From positions 1-48,186 of the forward strand of contig JANXZQ010000524.1 in NCBI GenBank assembly GCA_025355445.1: a DNA stretch of 48,186 nucleotides, read 5' to 3'. A program made the translations under genes and the position numbers. Under the pieces are notes generated by a model. The model did not search any database. It was given only the letters and a program-made list of their open reading frames with translations, and was not told the DNA's origin. This document shows, piece by piece, positions 24,245-32,588 of the stretch (positions are counted from its first letter, which is position 1; each line of letters opens with the position of its first letter). Source of the DNA: Gammaproteobacteria bacterium. GTDB lineage: Bacteria > Pseudomonadota > Gammaproteobacteria > Steroidobacterales > Steroidobacteraceae.

Positions 24245-24963
24245 GCTACCTAATTGTGGGCGCCTCTACCGGCCTCGGTCGGGCGCTGGCGGAGGAATAC
24301 GCCGGCGCCGGATTTGACCTGGTGCTCGTTTCGCGGGATCCGCGCGATATCGAGCCCCTCGCGGCGCATTTGCGGATCCGATTCGGGATTCTCGCCATTG
24401 CGTTGGCCGTGGATCTGTCCCACGAGATCGACCACCTCGTCCGCGTTGATGATGCTCTGGCTCAAGTATCTCCGCTTTGCGGACTATTGCTCCCCATTGG
24501 TGCCAGCGATCCTGAGGATAAGATAGGGCTTTCCGGCGATCTGATGATGCAGCTAGTAAATTCCAATTTTTTGAACCCTTGCAGGCTCTTGAATGCGCTT
24601 CTACCGCGGCTTCGCGGCGGCGAGGTGGTCGGATTTGGCAGCGTTGCCGCCCTGCGCGGCCGTACCCGCAATGCCGCATATGCCGCATCGAAAAGCGCAC
24701 TCATGACCTATTTCGAAGGTCTACGGCATTATGGCGGCGCGGCAGGTGTTGCTGTGCGCTTTTATATCCCAGGCTACCTCGACACCAATCTGGCCTTTGG
24801 CCAGAACTTACCGTTCCGTGCTGCCGATGCGCGGAGCCTCGCGCGCCGAGTGCGAGCGGATACCGGCTTGACATGCACCCGATACTACCCGGCCTACTGG
24901 CGATTGATCGTATCGCTGGTATCGCTGGTTCCCTGGAGCATCTATCGCAGTCTGAAGTTTTGA
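24241..24963 (+). CDS. DprE2-like short-chain dehydrogenase/reductase (240 aa)
   Basis: NAD(P)-dependent SDR. The cofactor motif GASTGLGRAL is at residues 7-16, the catalytic serine is in VGFGSVAALRG, and the Y-x3-K pair is in AYAASKSAL; the ending SLVPWSIYRSLKF gives a hydrophobic tail as in DprE2. Next to a DprE1-like oxidase it is the expected partner that reduces the 2'-keto intermediate to the epimer. The start is TTG 24241 in a TTGA overlap with the DprE1-like stop, supporting fixed stoichiometry. The exact lipid-linked sugar is not known. Confidence 0.85.
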   Translation: MSYLIVGASTGLGRALAEEYAGAGFDLVLVSRDPRDIEPLAAHLRIRFGILAIALAVDLSHEIDHLVRVDDALAQVSPLCGLLLPIGASDPEDKIGLSGDLMMQLVNSNFLNPCRLLNALLPRLRGGEVVGFGSVAALRGRTRNAAYAASKSALMTYFEGLRHYGGAAGVAVRFYIPGYLDTNLAFGQNLPFRAADARSLARRVRADTGLTCTRYYPAYWRLIVSLVSLVPWSIYRSLKF

Positions 24964-24965
24964 CC

Positions 24966-25712
24966 ATGGATGCGTCCGGACCAGAAGTCAGTCTCTTCTT
25001 TCCCGTCTACAAGGACGAACGAACCGTTAGGACCGTTGCCGAGCGCGCGATCGCGTTGCTTGAAGACATCGCGAGCCGCTACGAAATCATCATCGTGAAC
25101 GATGCTTCCCCCGATAGCAGCGGGGTGCTGGCGGACGAACTGGCCCGTGAATATCCGCAGATCCGGGTAATTCATCATCACCGAAACTTGGGTTACGGCG
25201 CGGCGCTGAAGTCCGGAACCGCGGCCAGCAGGTTCGAATGGGTGTGCATGATCGATGGCGACAACGAGTATGATGTATTTGAGCTGAAGAAGATGCTCGC
25301 AGTTCGCCGCTACTATCTGTTAGTGATCGCATTTCGATACCGGAAGCTGTATTCGACCAGACGAATTCTCATATCGTTTGTCTACAACGCAGTACTTCGG
25401 GCGATATTTAATAGTCCTTTTCGGGATATATCGACGGGCATCCGCGTGATTCATCGATCCATACTTGAATCTATTCCGCTGACCTCCAACAGCCCATTCA
25501 TCGGCGCAGAGCTCGCCCTCAAGTCGATGTTGAGAGGCTACCCGGTGGGTGAAGTCGGAATTCAGACGTTTCCGCGCGATTTTGCCCAAGGGTCAGCCAC
25601 GTCGATGAAGAATATCTTGTTGACGATACGCGACCTTTTGCGCGTGAGGCGCGAGGTATTCTCGGATTCCTATGATCTTCCGCAGGGGCGGGGCCGCACC
25701 CGCAATCCATGA
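24966..25712 (+). CDS. GT2 glycosyltransferase, DPM1/polyprenyl-phosphate sugar synthase-like (248 aa)
   Basis: GT-A inverting transferase of family 2. The N-terminus is SLFFPVYKDERTVR; EIIIVNDASPDSS and IDGDNEYD carry the nucleotide-binding acidic residues, followed by RDISTGIRVIHRS. Length and lack of C-terminal membrane segments fit soluble dolichyl/undecaprenyl-phosphate hexose synthases. ATG 24966 is chosen; TTG 24960 would give another TTGA overlap and cannot be excluded. A frame reaching back to 24579 is an out-of-frame shadow of the SDR gene. Placed between DprE1/E2-like enzymes and a GT-C-like protein, it would supply the polyprenyl-phosphate sugar donor. Confidence 0.86.
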   Translation: MDASGPEVSLFFPVYKDERTVRTVAERAIALLEDIASRYEIIIVNDASPDSSGVLADELAREYPQIRVIHHHRNLGYGAALKSGTAASRFEWVCMIDGDNEYDVFELKKMLAVRRYYLLVIAFRYRKLYSTRRILISFVYNAVLRAIFNSPFRDISTGIRVIHRSILESIPLTSNSPFIGAELALKSMLRGYPVGEVGIQTFPRDFAQGSATSMKNILLTIRDLLRVRREVFSDSYDLPQGRGRTRNP

Positions 25713-26380
25713 AGGATCTTCAGACGTTATACAGAGTGAGGTTCTCCGAGGCTGCGCGGGTGCGCAAGGACCTGGTCTGGCAAGCGCTTTGCGAGGGGTT
25801 CTTCCAGCAGTATGTCGCTTCGACCGACACCGTGCTGGAAATTGCTTCGGGCTACGGCGAGTTCATTCGCCATATCGTTGCGTCACGTAAGATCGCCGTG
25901 GATTTGAATCCCGAAGCCGGGGACAGCCTGCCGGCCGAAGTCGAGTTCCACCTCACTAGTGCGTCGCGACTTACGATGATTGCTGATGGTTCGGTTGATG
26001 CCTGCTTCAGCAGCAATTTTTTCGAACATCTCCCGAGCAAGGAGGTGATGGACGAAGTGCTGGAGGAGGTGCTTCGAGTCCTGCGCCCCGGCGGCGTGTA
26101 CGTCGTCATGCAGCCGAACATCCGGTACGAACCCGGCCGCTACTGGGACTACTATGATCACGTTCTGCCTTTGAGCCACCTGTCGTGCCGTGAAGCTTTC
26201 GCGAAAGCCGGATACGAGGTGGTGGAGGTCATCGACCGCTTTGTGCCATTTTCCACCGACAGTCGCTTGCCGCAACATCCATTGCTGGTGCGCCTATACC
26301 TCAAGTGCCGTCCCCTGTGGAAATGGATGGGCGGACAGTTCGTGTTGGTAGGCAGAAAGCCCCGGGGAGCGCGCACATGA
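25709..26380 (+). CDS. class I SAM-dependent methyltransferase (223 aa)
   Basis: Methyltransf_11-like. Motif I is VLEIASGYGEFIRHIV, an unusual ASG in place of GCG. The acidic strand is IAVDLNPEAGD, and DACFSSNFFEHLPSKEVMDEVL and LRPGGVYVVMQPNIRY are the downstream motifs. The C-terminal LVRLYLKCRPLWKWMGGQFVLVGRK is typical of methyltransferases encoded beside DPM1-like GT2 genes. The start is an ATGA overlap with the GT2 gene and the end an ATGA overlap with the next. It may methylate the sugar or lipid-linked intermediate. Confidence 0.88.
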   Translation: MKDLQTLYRVRFSEAARVRKDLVWQALCEGFFQQYVASTDTVLEIASGYGEFIRHIVASRKIAVDLNPEAGDSLPAEVEFHLTSASRLTMIADGSVDACFSSNFFEHLPSKEVMDEVLEEVLRVLRPGGVYVVMQPNIRYEPGRYWDYYDHVLPLSHLSCREAFAKAGYEVVEVIDRFVPFSTDSRLPQHPLLVRLYLKCRPLWKWMGGQFVLVGRKPRGART

Positions 26381-27858
26381 GACTTGGTGCGACTGACGGC
26401 GATCGGGCCGGCCGGTGGTGCAGGGCGGATTGCGCGACGCTTGCAGCGATCGCCGGTGCAACCGTACTAACGCAGCTGCTGTTCTATCAGTCAAATGAGG
26501 GCGTGGGCGTTCTCGGCTTCATCCTGCGGCTCGCAGCCTGGTTGCGAGGCGGGCAGATGCCGGAGGTGGTGACCTGGCCGGCGTGGGGCTATGCCTGGGT
26601 GGTTGCGTGGTTGCCTTCCTTGAACTGGGTCATAGTCTTGCAGGCGACGCTCGGCGCCTTGGCGCTCGCCGCGCTCGCGGCGAGGTTGCGTGCGACATTG
26701 CCGGCCTACGGCACCCCGATCGCCATCCTATGCGTACTCGCGATTCCATGGCACAACCTCGAGGTCACGCCATATCCCTCGGCGCCGGCGGCGTCTTTGG
26801 CGCTGCTAGGACTGTTGGCGCTGGACAGGGCTTTGGCGAAAGGCATTTTGTGGTGGGCATCGGCAGCCGGGATACTGCTGGGCCTCGCGCAGAACTTCCG
26901 GACGGAAACCGTGCTGCTGCCCACTTTCCTTGGAATCGTTCTCTATGTGCTGCGTCGCTTCGTCAATCCTCAGATTCCATCTCTCAAACCAATGTGGGTC
27001 GTCATTGCGGTGGCCTTCGCAATGCAGATACCGTGGGCGCAGTTCTATCACGAGCATACGGGCCGCTATTCGTTGACAGAGTCGAATTTCGGCCATGTGC
27101 TGTATGTTTCGCTCGGCAGCAACTTGCACAATCCTTGGGGCATCGAAGCGAACGACCAAGGCGCCTACAAGGCCGTAAAGGATGCCGGCTATTCATTCTC
27201 GTCCCTGTCCGAGCAGGGAAACAAGTTTCTTGTGGGTCTCGCGATCGAGAAAGTGAAGGAGCATCCGTCGGGGCTGATCGGGCGATCCTTGCAACAGCTG
27301 CGTAACACGGTATTGGCGCCGTTCAATTGGGGCGAACCCCGTCTCGGTACGGCCGGGGCGCTGCATCTGGACGTTCTGAGACAGGAGCTGAAACTTCGAC
27401 TCGGAGTCGGCGTAAACGTCCTCAAAGTGCGCGATTATCAGAGCCGCGGTATCGCACTGGAGGCGCAGAAAGACACACTGGCGATAGCCGCATTGGTCTA
27501 CCAAAGTGTCATGACGGCTGTGGGAAGCATCGTTCTCGCACTCGGTATTCTCGGCTTCGGCTTCGTGCTAATGCGCCACGAGATGCGTCCCGCCTCGCCG
27601 TTGCTGTGGATTCTTGCCGCCACAGCCGCATATAAGCTGTTGCAGAACATTCTGTTGTTTTATACAGTGAATTATCTGAACAGCGTTTATCCATTGTTCA
27701 TTCCATTCGCGGTACTCAGCGTGAAATTCATCCGCGACGTCTTGCATCGACGCTGGACGAAAGGCGATCCGGCATTGCCGAACGTAGCGCGAGGCCTCTC
27801 GACCAATGCCGAAGCCAAGGGGTCCCGATCGCCAAGGAGTTCGGCGCCAGCTAGATAA
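26377..27858 (+). CDS. polytopic membrane protein, GT-C glycosyltransferase-like (493 aa)
   Basis: About ten to eleven hydrophobic segments, e.g. LAAIAGATVLTQLLFY, ILCVLAIPW, GIVLYVLRRF and a C-terminal cluster ending LYTVNYLNSVYPLFIPF-like. A large hydrophilic loop around residues 220-340 carries NFGHVLYVSLGSNLHNPWGIEAND. The topology and loop resemble ArnT/PMT (GT-C) enzymes that use polyprenyl-phosphate sugars in the periplasm, although a clear DD/DE motif in the first loop is not visible. The start is ATG 26377 in an ATGA overlap. It stops 3 bp before the stop of the convergent methyltransferase gene. Function is inferred from neighbours and topology. Confidence 0.7.
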   Translation: MRLGATDGDRAGRWCRADCATLAAIAGATVLTQLLFYQSNEGVGVLGFILRLAAWLRGGQMPEVVTWPAWGYAWVVAWLPSLNWVIVLQATLGALALAALAARLRATLPAYGTPIAILCVLAIPWHNLEVTPYPSAPAASLALLGLLALDRALAKGILWWASAAGILLGLAQNFRTETVLLPTFLGIVLYVLRRFVNPQIPSLKPMWVVIAVAFAMQIPWAQFYHEHTGRYSLTESNFGHVLYVSLGSNLHNPWGIEANDQGAYKAVKDAGYSFSSLSEQGNKFLVGLAIEKVKEHPSGLIGRSLQQLRNTVLAPFNWGEPRLGTAGALHLDVLRQELKLRLGVGVNVLKVRDYQSRGIALEAQKDTLAIAALVYQSVMTAVGSIVLALGILGFGFVLMRHEMRPASPLLWILAATAAYKLLQNILLFYTVNYLNSVYPLFIPFAVLSVKFIRDVLHRRWTKGDPALPNVARGLSTNAEAKGSRSPRSSAPAR

Positions 27859-27861
27859 TGG

Positions 27862-28698
27862 TCAGCTACTGGTCGGCTTGCGAAGAAGAACTTTCCGGCT
27901 GAAAAATGTACGAAGTACCCAACCGAAAATCGGCAACACGCGATTGAGTCGACCAAGCAGGCGGATGATCGGTCGTGAATGCAAATCCAGGGTGTCCTGA
28001 GTCAACCACTTCCATTCAAAGCCAATATCCTCCCAGATCACCTTGTAGGCTGAGTTGCTGATGTAGTTCAAGTTCTCTACAGCCCGAAATGTATTCCACC
28101 GCGCGGTCTTTGTGGAATTGAGGCTTGCTTCTCTTTGAAATTCGTTGCGAATACCGAGGAGAGCCCACAATTTAAACCACCAGTATTGAATGATCACGCC
28201 GCCAAACGGCACATAATTATGCGGCTCTATTAAACAATAGGGTCCAGGAAAGGCGTGAATCGCGACACCCCCTGGTTTCATGATCCGATAGATTTCGCGC
28301 CACACCGGCACTTGATTGTGTACGTGTTCGAAGACTTCTTCCGAAAAAACAAAATCGAATGTGTCGCTGCTGAATGGCAGAGTTCCACTCGTCATGCCGA
28401 AGTAAAATCGATGACGTTCTTCGGCCGACCGGTGTTTTATATGGTCAAAAGCGTCGAACCCGCACGTATTGGTGAAGCCTCGATCGACAAGCGCAAATAC
28501 CGCCGAGCCCGCGCCGCAGCCGAAATCCAGAATGGCTGCTGCGGGAGTAAGCTTCGCCCCATTCCTGGCCAACAAATTCACAAATCGATCCAGAAATACC
28601 GTGGTCACGTTCGCGTCTGCCTTTGGCCACCAGAGCTGGTTCTGTTTCGCAGTATAGTCAATATGGAGTGGATGCGCCCAATTCGCATCAAACCGCAC
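27862..28698 (-). CDS. class I SAM-dependent methyltransferase, AT-richer than neighbours (278 aa)
   Basis: Methyltransferase with motif I AILDFGCGAGSAVFAL, CGFDAFDH, FDFVFSEEVFEHVHNQVPVWREIYR and MKPGGVAIHAFPGPYCLIEPHN; the C-terminal part carries aromatic-rich segments (IIQYWWFKLWALLG). The start is GTG 28698; no ATG, GTG or TTG lies between it and the upstream in-frame stop at 28738. The gene is a single minus-strand insert between two plus-strand operons, and its DNA is visibly richer in A and T than the flanks, suggesting separate acquisition. Target unknown; O-methylation of a sugar or of the glycan end is possible. Confidence 0.86.
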   Translation of the reverse strand: MRFDANWAHPLHIDYTAKQNQLWWPKADANVTTVFLDRFVNLLARNGAKLTPAAAILDFGCGAGSAVFALVDRGFTNTCGFDAFDHIKHRSAEERHRFYFGMTSGTLPFSSDTFDFVFSEEVFEHVHNQVPVWREIYRIMKPGGVAIHAFPGPYCLIEPHNYVPFGGVIIQYWWFKLWALLGIRNEFQREASLNSTKTARWNTFRAVENLNYISNSAYKVIWEDIGFEWKWLTQDTLDLHSRPIIRLLGRLNRVLPIFGWVLRTFFSRKVLLRKPTSS

Positions 28699-28788
28699 GG
28701 TGCCTACGCGGTGTATGATCCGTCCTCCGGAACTCGGCTAGTCGAATACCGAATCCTTCGACGTACCAAGTGAGTGTAAACCATTTAA

Positions 28789-30660
28789 ATGTGCGGCATC
28801 TGCGGTCTATACGGCTTCCCATCTTCCCAAGAGCTTGACCGCACGGTGCGGCGAATGACGCAGACCATCGCGCACCGTGGTCCGGACGGGGAAGGCACAT
28901 TCGTCGGTGAGGGGGTGGCGCTAGGGCATCGGCGGTTGAGCATCATCGATCTGTCGAGTGCGGGATCTCAACCGATGACGTTTGGCGCCGCGACGGTGGC
29001 GTACAACGGGGAGGCCTACAATTTTCCTCAGTTGCGCAGGGAACTGGAAGATCTCGGACATGACTTCAAAGGCCACTCGGATACAGAGGTTCTGCTGCAT
29101 GCATACCAGGCTTGGGGGCTTGCCGGACTCGACCGGTTGGAGGGTATCTTCGCATTTGCCCTCTGGGACTCCGCTCGCCGCCGACTGATCTTGATGCGCG
29201 ACCGACTGGGCATCAAACCGCTGTACTACGCCTGGCGGGGTAAACAGCTTGCCTTCGGTTCGGAGATCAAGGCGGTTATCGCTGCCGGCGGGATTGATCT
29301 GCGCCTGGACGATCAGGCCCTGATGGAATATCTGTGGTATGGCAATCCGTTCGAGGATCGAACAATCTATCGCAACGTGCGGTCGCTGAGGCCCGGGTGC
29401 CGAATGGTCATTGAGGATGGGCACGCTCGATTGGAGTCTTGGTGGAAGCTCGAATCGTGGCTGGGCCGTTCGGAGCGGCAACTGAATTCTCACGAGGCAA
29501 CGATAGCGGTGCGTGAGTCTGTGGATGCCGCCGTTGGCCGACAACTCGTGGCGGATGTGCCGGTCGGGATTTTTTTGAGCGGTGGCGTGGACTCCTCCAG
29601 TATTGCCGCGTCGGCGGCGATTGCCAGCGGACGCCGTTTGGCCAGCTTTTCGGTGGGATTCGACTACGACAAGGGCATCAACGAGCTGCCCAAAGCCCGG
29701 CGCGTTGCCCAAGCATTGGGGCTGGACCATCACGAGTTGCGGATCCGCGGCGGCGCGCTGGAAGATACCATATCGGCGTTGGTGCAAGTGCACGACGAAC
29801 CATTTGCGGATGCGGCAAACATTCCCTTGTATCTGCTTGCCCGGGAATTGCGCGGCACGATCAAGGTCGTTCTGCAGGGTGATGGCGGCGATGAAATGTT
29901 CGCGGGCTACCGACGCTATTCCATTCTGCGTGCGGCCGGACTCTGGCGTCTGTGGCCCCGGCGACTCGAGGCCGCACTTCGCGCGGGGTTCGGCAGCCGC
30001 GGCGCGCGGCTTGCGCGTATGGGCGCCGCTGCGGGACATGCCGATCCGGCATTGCGCATGGCGTTGCTTCTCACTGTCGAGACGCTGCGCGATCCTCCCA
30101 CCGCGGTCATGACGGATGCGGCGCGGCAAGAGCTGGAGGCGTGTGCGGATCCATTCGCGGCGTACCGGCGGTGCGCGTCCCGCTTTGCGGACTACGATCC
30201 GGTGCAGCAAATGCTGTTGACGGACATCTCGTTGCAGCTGCCGTCTCAATTTTTGACCAAAGTTGATCGCGCAACCATGGCGTACGGAATCGAAGCGCGG
30301 GTACCGCTGCTGGATGAAGGCGTGGCCTCGCTGGCGGTCGGCCTGCCGGCGGCTCTCAAGGTTCGTGCCGGTCAAAACAAGGTCGTACTGCGCGATGCCA
30401 TGCGCGAGCGGCTTCCGCCTGAAATACTGGACGCACCGAAGACGGGCTTTGGCGTGCCTTACGAGGAGTGGCTGCGTGGAGCGCTGCACGGATTTGCGCG
30501 CGCTGCAATTCTCGACCGCGGCTTCATCGAACGCTTCAGGCTGGATCGCACCCGCCTCGAGAGCGCCCTCGCCGAACATCGCTCGCGGCGCCGCGACCGG
30601 GGATTTCTGCTTTGGAAGTTATTGCAATTGTCTCTATGGTCGCGACAGCACCTGGCGTAG
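28789..30660 (+). CDS. asnB: AsnB-type glutamine amidotransferase (623 aa)
   Basis: Glutamine-dependent asparagine synthetase family. The N-terminal Ntn amidotransferase domain starts MCGICGLYGF with nucleophile C2 and contains TIAHRGPDGEG and FNGE-like VAYNGEAYN. The C-terminal synthetase domain has the ATP loop FLSGGVDSSS near residue 264, then QGDGGDEMFAGYRRYS and KVDRATMAYGIEARVPLLD. In O-antigen clusters such enzymes (WbpS-like) amidate hexuronic acids rather than make asparagine, which is the likely role here. The start is supported by C2, which must be the first residue after Met removal. It is divergent from the AT-rich methyltransferase. Confidence 0.92.
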   Translation: MCGICGLYGFPSSQELDRTVRRMTQTIAHRGPDGEGTFVGEGVALGHRRLSIIDLSSAGSQPMTFGAATVAYNGEAYNFPQLRRELEDLGHDFKGHSDTEVLLHAYQAWGLAGLDRLEGIFAFALWDSARRRLILMRDRLGIKPLYYAWRGKQLAFGSEIKAVIAAGGIDLRLDDQALMEYLWYGNPFEDRTIYRNVRSLRPGCRMVIEDGHARLESWWKLESWLGRSERQLNSHEATIAVRESVDAAVGRQLVADVPVGIFLSGGVDSSSIAASAAIASGRRLASFSVGFDYDKGINELPKARRVAQALGLDHHELRIRGGALEDTISALVQVHDEPFADAANIPLYLLARELRGTIKVVLQGDGGDEMFAGYRRYSILRAAGLWRLWPRRLEAALRAGFGSRGARLARMGAAAGHADPALRMALLLTVETLRDPPTAVMTDAARQELEACADPFAAYRRCASRFADYDPVQQMLLTDISLQLPSQFLTKVDRATMAYGIEARVPLLDEGVASLAVGLPAALKVRAGQNKVVLRDAMRERLPPEILDAPKTGFGVPYEEWLRGALHGFARAAILDRGFIERFRLDRTRLESALAEHRSRRRDRGFLLWKLLQLSLWSRQHLA

Positions 30661-30674
30661 TGGGCAATCAATCT

Positions 30675-31481
30675 ATGGACGCGGACAAAAAGGCTGTGGA
30701 GGAATTCTGGGACAAGGCTTCCTGCGGCGAGGATCTGTACCTGCAGAATCAACAGCGTGACGGTTACGTCGAACATGCGCGTCGACGATATGAATTGGAG
30801 CCGATCATAGAGGAATTCGCGGAATTCGAAGACGCTTCAGGCAAGAGCGTGCTGGAGATCGGCGTCGGACTGGGTGCGGATCATCAGCGTTTCGCCGAGG
30901 CGGGGGCGCGGCTGACTGGAATCGATCTCACCGCGCGGGCCGTGACGCACACGCGGCGCAGGCTGGCCCTTTTCAATCTCGAGTCAAATTTGTCGGTCGG
31001 CGATGCCGAGAATCTGAGTTTTGCCTCCGGCGCGTTCGACTGCGTCTATTCGTGGGGTGTGTTGCATCATTCACCGAATACCCAACGCGCGATTGCGGAA
31101 GTACACCGGGTGCTGCGGCCGGGTGGCATCGCCAAAATCATGATTTATCACCGATGGAGTCTGGTGGGGTACATGCTGTGGATACGCTACGCGCTGCTGC
31201 GGCTGCGGCCCTGGATGTCCCTGACGGAAGTGTACGCCCGATATCTCGAAAGTCCCGGGACCAAGGCTTATTCGTTCAGTGAGGCGCGGCGCATGTTTGA
31301 GGATTTCGGAGACGTACAGATCCACACCTGGCTGACACACGGGGATCTGCTGGACTCGGCCGCCGGCCAACGCCACGGCGGCGCGCTTCTATCGCTGTCG
31401 CGAAAAATCTGGCCGCGCGGGCTGCTGCGAAGATTCGCCGGTTCACACGGACTCTTCATGCTGATCCGGGCCGTGAAGTGA
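30675..31481 (+). CDS. class I SAM-dependent methyltransferase (268 aa)
   Basis: Motif I is VLEIGVGLGADHQRFA, an acidic strand end is in LTGIDLTARAV, and FDCVYSWGVLHHSPNTQRAIAEVHRVLRPGG carries motifs IV and V, typical of the UbiE/Methyltransf_11 group. The N-terminus KAVEEFWDKASCGEDLY is common to methyltransferases of O-antigen clusters. ATG 30675 is used; GTG 30660 overlapping the asnB stop is possible and adds five residues. It follows asnB closely, so both are likely co-transcribed. Substrate unknown. Confidence 0.87.
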   Translation: MDADKKAVEEFWDKASCGEDLYLQNQQRDGYVEHARRRYELEPIIEEFAEFEDASGKSVLEIGVGLGADHQRFAEAGARLTGIDLTARAVTHTRRRLALFNLESNLSVGDAENLSFASGAFDCVYSWGVLHHSPNTQRAIAEVHRVLRPGGIAKIMIYHRWSLVGYMLWIRYALLRLRPWMSLTEVYARYLESPGTKAYSFSEARRMFEDFGDVQIHTWLTHGDLLDSAAGQRHGGALLSLSRKIWPRGLLRRFAGSHGLFMLIRAVK

Positions 31482-31598
31482 TGCCGGTGCGTACCAAAGA
31501 CTCAACTCGCGCACCCGGTCAGGATGGGGCGCGATTACAGGTCGCGGGATTGGAATGATCGAGGTTAATATAGGTCTAGACCTGTACTGGAATCGGCG
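31482..31598. other. intergenic region with a 12-bp palindrome (117 bp)
   Basis: This short gap between two methyltransferase genes contains the perfect palindrome AGGTCTAGACCT (31572-31583), ending 15 bases before the downstream ATG. TAATAT and TATAGG just upstream are -10-like but have no good -35 at normal spacing. No purine-rich ribosome-binding site stands in the usual place before the ATG at 31599. Confidence 0.35.
31572..31583. repeat. 12-bp perfect palindrome upstream of a methyltransferase
   Basis: AGGTCTAGACCT reads the same on both strands. It lies where a ribosome-binding site or operator would be expected for the gene at 31599. It could be a repressor half-site pair or a small hairpin hiding the start region; it could also be chance, since I see no second copy in the window. 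Confidence 0.4.
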
Positions 31599-32588
31599 AT
31601 GCATCTTGAACATTTGAACGTTTTGGCTTGCCCGGCCTGTCATGGCACTTTGGAATGCGATCAAAGCGTGGCCGATCCGCCGGGAGGCGTCCTCACTGAA
31701 GGTAACTTGAGTTGTGCTGCCTGCGGGCAGCAATACCCCGTGGTTGCCGGCGTGCCGCGTTTCGTTCCGCGGGAAAACTACGCCTCAGGTTTCGGTCTGG
31801 AGTGGACCAAGCACGCGCGGACGCAATACGACAGCTACTCGGGCATTCCTGCCTCAGAAGAACGTTTTTTCCGCCAAACCGGCTGGCCCCGTGACATGCG
31901 AGGCGAATTGATTCTGGAAGTGGGCAGCGGCTCCGGTCGGTTCACGGAACAGGCGGCAAAGGCGGGTGCAACTGTGGTATCTCTCGATTACAGCTATGCC
32001 GTGGATGCCAACTATGCATCCAATGGCGCACGCAAAAATGTTTTGATCGTCCAGGCCGACGTGTTTGCGATGCCATTCCGTCCGCAAAGCTTCGACCGCC
32101 TGTTTTGCTTCGGCATGCTGCAGCACACGCCAAGCCCGGCACGGGCCTTCGCCGCACTGCCCATTGTCTTGAAGCCCGGCGGCGCGCTTTGCGCGGATAT
32201 CTACCGGGCATCGCTCCTGCGCACGGTGCTGCTCACGAAGTATTGGGTGCGTCCCTTTACCCGCCGCATGAATCCCGATCGTCTGTACGCGCTCGTTCAG
32301 CGCTGGGTGGACTTCATGTGGCCGGTCGCGAATTTGATTCGCCGCCTGCCGAAGGGGCATGGGATCAATTGGCGGCTGTTGGTGGCCGATTACAGTCCTC
32401 TCGGGTTGAAAGGACAGATCCTGAAGGAATGGTCCTATCTCGATACGTTCGACATGCTTGCGCCACGCTACGATCGGCCGGCGACCCGCAGGACATTCCA
32501 GCGCTGGGGAGAGCAGGCAAATCTGAGGGATGTTGACGCGCACCACGCTCCTCATGGCGTGGTGATGCGCGCACGCATGCCGCCCTAG
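31599..32588 (+). CDS. SAM methyltransferase with Trm112-like zinc N-terminus (329 aa)
   Basis: The N-terminal 60 residues form a Trm112p-like zinc knuckle: LACPACHG, then LSCAACGQQYPVVAGVPRFVP. The methyltransferase domain follows: ILEVGSGSGRFTEQAA for motif I, VVSLDYSYAVDAN, then FDRLFCFGMLQHTPSPARAF and LKPGGALCADIY. This architecture is common among glycan-cluster methyltransferases of unknown target. Its stop (32586-32588) is directly followed by the stop of the convergent epimerase gene at 32589, leaving no intergenic DNA. A palindrome lies just before the start. Confidence 0.87.
   Translation: MHLEHLNVLACPACHGTLECDQSVADPPGGVLTEGNLSCAACGQQYPVVAGVPRFVPRENYASGFGLEWTKHARTQYDSYSGIPASEERFFRQTGWPRDMRGELILEVGSGSGRFTEQAAKAGATVVSLDYSYAVDANYASNGARKNVLIVQADVFAMPFRPQSFDRLFCFGMLQHTPSPARAFAALPIVLKPGGALCADIYRASLLRTVLLTKYWVRPFTRRMNPDRLYALVQRWVDFMWPVANLIRRLPKGHGINWRLLVADYSPLGLKGQILKEWSYLDTFDMLAPRYDRPATRRTFQRWGEQANLRDVDAHHAPHGVVMRARMPP

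Noticed and set aside
28921-30579. 552-codon minus-strand open frame
   Set aside because: Antisense to the first asnB-type gene, which has complete family motifs; no recognisable content.
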